A DNA stretch of 64,000 nt from NCBI GenBank assembly GCA_963761425.1, contig CAVXGQ010000003.1:1-64000 (forward strand). Reading direction: 5' to 3'. Numbering within the stretch: the stretch's first letter is position 1; each line of letters begins with the position of its first letter. Positions 62,298 to 64,000 of the stretch are shown piece after piece. Position numbers and translations under genes: made by a program. A model generated the notes under the pieces. It saw nothing but the letters and a program-made list of their open reading frames with translations. It ran no database searches and was not told the origin of the DNA. Origin of the DNA: Bog-793 sp963761425. GTDB lineage: Bacteria; Actinomycetota; Acidimicrobiia; Acidimicrobiales; Bog-793.

Positions 62298-63541
62298 ATG
62301 AGCTCGAGCTCCGATGAGATGCGCCGAACGGCTGAGGGCCGGGCCGCGCTCGAGGGCTCGGTCGTCGTTCTCGGGGTCACCGCGGGCATCGCCGCTTACA
62401 AGGCGGTCGAGATCTGCCGGCAGCTGGTCGACGCCGGCGCCCACGTCACTCCGGTGCTCACCGCCTCGGCGACCCGCTTTGTCGGAACGGCCACCTTCTC
62501 GGCGCTGGCCTCCGAACCGGCGCGCACGGAACTTTTCGACCCGCACGACCCGATCCCTCACACGCACCTCGCCCAGGACGCCGACCTGGTCCTCGTGGCC
62601 CCGGCGACGGCGAACTTCCTCGCCGAGTACGCGGCCGGCCTCGCGCACGACCTGCTCGGCGCCACCTTGCTCGCCACGACGGCGCCGGTCGTCGTCTGCC
62701 CGGCGATGCACGCCGAGATGTGGAGGCATCCCTCGGTCCAAGAGAACCTCGCCACCCTCACCGGGCGCGGCGTTCTCGTCGTCCCCCCGAGTCGGGCCGG
62801 CTGGCCGGCGGGGACGAAGGCCCGGGCCGTCTGGCCGAACCCTCTGACATCGTCGCGGTGGTGACCGGGCTGCTCTCGACCCGTGGCGAGCTGGCGGGGG
62901 TGAAGGTGCTCGTCACCGCGGGCGGCACCCGGGAACCGATCGACCCGGTCCGCTACCTCGGCAACCGCTCGTCGGGACGCCAGGGTCACGCCATCGCCGA
63001 GGAGGCCCGCCGGCGGGGGGCCACGGTGACCCTCGTCTCGGCGTCCCCGCTCCCCGCTCCCCGGGGCGTCGAGTTCGTGCCGGTCGAGACGGCGGGGGAG
63101 CTCGCCGGGGCGGTCCTCGCGCGTGCCACCCAAGCCGACGTCGTCGTGATGGCCGCCGCCGTGGCGGACTTCCGCCCGAAGGCGGCGTCGCCGACCAAGC
63201 TGAGAAAGCGTGACGGACCACCGAACATCGCTCTCGAACCGACCGAGGACGTCCTCGCCGAGCTCGGTTCCCGTCACCGGCCCGGACAGGTCCTGGTCGG
63301 TTTCGCCGCCGAAACCGGTGACGCCGTCGCCCGCGGGTCGGCGAAACTCGCCGAGAAAGGCGTCGATCTCATGGTCGTGAACGACGTGAGTGTCCCGGGA
63401 GTGGGCTTCGGGTATGAGACGAACGCGGTCACCATCCTCGACGACGCGGGCGGCCAGGTGGACGTTCCCCTCGGGCCCAAGCCTACGATTGCCGCGGCGG
63501 TGCTCGACGCGGTCGTCCGTCGGCGTGCCGGCAGCTCGTGA
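62298..63541 (+). pseudogene. coaBC: CoaBC (phosphopantothenoylcysteine synthetase/decarboxylase), interrupted by a one-base frameshift
   Basis: About 414 residues if repaired. The CoaC half is in the first frame: VLGVTAGIAAYKAVEICRQL (part), SATRFVGTATFSALA, and VVVCPAMHAEMWRHPSVQEN (part). The frame breaks in the C-run at 62783-62788 (six C; seven would keep the frame: VVPPESGRLAGGDEGPGRLA in the other frame). The CoaB half follows: VLVTAGGTREPIDPVRYLGNRSSG (part), VVVMAAAVADFRPK and VVNDVSVPGVGFGYETNAV (part). A homopolymer-length error is the simplest reason, as CoaBC is essential for coenzyme A. Confidence 0.88.
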
Positions 63542-63576
63542 CGCGCCCCAAAACCACCGACCCGCAAGGAGTCGCC

Positions 63577-64000
63577 TTGTCGAGCTACACGTTCACCTCG
63601 GAATCGGTCACCGAGGGTCATCCCGACAAGATGGCCGATCAGATCTCCGACGCGGTCCTCGACGCCATCCTCGCCGAGGACCCGATGGGCCGGGTCGCCT
63701 GCGAGACGCTGCTCACCACCGGCCTGGTCTTCGTGGTCGGCGAGATCTCGACCTCGAGCTACGTCGACATCCCCCGGATCGCCCGCGACACCGTCTGTGA
63801 GACCGGCTACGACCGGGAGGAGTACGGCTTCGACGGCAACACCTGCGGCGTCATCGTGTCGATCGGAGAGCAGTCCCCCGACATCGACGCCGGCGTCTCC
63901 CGCTCGAGCGAGATCCGCGCCGGCGAGTCCGACGAGCTCTCGATCCAAGGCGCGGGCGACCAGGGAATGATGTTCGGCTTCGCCTGCGACGAGACACCCG
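63577..64000 (+). CDS. metK: S-adenosylmethionine synthetase (5' part, cut by window end)
   Basis: The first 141 codons. SYTFTSESVTEGHPDKMADQ (part), SDAVLDAILAEDP, GEISTSSYVDIPRIARD and GDQGMMFGFACDET are the MetK N-terminal signatures, including the ATP-binding His and GAGDQG loop. The TTG start at 63577 follows AAGGAG by about 6 bases. It continues beyond the window. Confidence 0.96.
   Translation, partial: MSSYTFTSESVTEGHPDKMADQISDAVLDAILAEDPMGRVACETLLTTGLVFVVGEISTSSYVDIPRIARDTVCETGYDREEYGFDGNTCGVIVSIGEQSPDIDAGVSRSSEIRAGESDELSIQGAGDQGMMFGFACDETP

Overview
This 64 kb window is a gene-dense, high-GC chromosomal segment from an actinobacterium (Actinomycetota). Markers for this are the actinobacterial integration host factor mIHF, a Bpa-type proteasome activator, the phosphomutase-like/DUF3090/SCO1664 trio, a PHP-containing DnaE, an FrhB-like (F420-type) protein, and the order aroC-aroK-aroB-aroQ-pepQ-efp-nusB ... 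pyrR-pyrC-carA-carB-pyrD-pyrF-mihF-gmk-rpoZ-coaBC-metK. An early-branching group such as Acidimicrobiia would fit, but that is inference. Starts are often GTG or TTG, and many genes overlap by 4 nt.

Layout. 1-2110: the 5' part of an SPFH membrane protein and a frameshifted secreted protein. 2111-7351: a candidate 5.2 kb genomic islet bounded by an intact tRNA-Arg(CCT) gene and a 43-bp copy of its 3' half. It carries an MmyB-type regulator and a run of small redox genes (zinc alcohol dehydrogenase, cupin, DUF2255, carboxymuconolactone decarboxylase-like, SDR), with no integrase. 7.6-20.6 kb: housekeeping and stress genes (mscL, semialdehyde dehydrogenase, PatB-like lyase, DEAD helicase, bcp, FrhB-like protein, radical SAM/SPASM protein, the DUF3090 cluster, msrB, bpa). 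20.7-24.3 kb: dnaE. 25-33.6 kb: menaquinone genes (menE, menB, menA, menH, menD) in alternating orientations, with a YyaL-like protein. 33.6-43.3 kb: DUF169, tyrS, DUF885 peptidase, flavin reductase, RNase D, small proteins, and a CCAEP-tail radical SAM gene overlapping an ATP-grasp gene. 43.3-50.5 kb: NifU-like protein, the shikimate genes with an aroK-aroB fusion, pepQ, efp, nusB and a PurM paralogue. 50.5-52.2 kb: an arsenic locus. 52.7-60.9 kb: the pyrimidine operon, without pyrB or pyrK. 61-64 kb: mihF, gmk, rpoZ, coaBC, metK (cut by the window end).

The most striking item is in the arsenic locus. The ArsC-like gene next to arsM has an in-frame TGA exactly where the nucleophilic Cys of the CX5R loop belongs, followed by a small hairpin that fits the bacterial SECIS pattern. 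It may be a selenocysteine ArsC, or alternatively a decaying gene. Two matching ATTGA-N6-TCAAT palindromes, resembling ArsR operators, lie upstream, but no arsR or arsenite pump gene is recognisable nearby.

Other points: PyrR probably controls its own translation, because its RNA recognition loop contains the probable ribosome-binding site. gmk seems to start at CTG, overlapping the mihF stop codon. Three genes carry single-base frameshifts; two of them (menD, coaBC) are normally essential, which points to consensus errors rather than biology.
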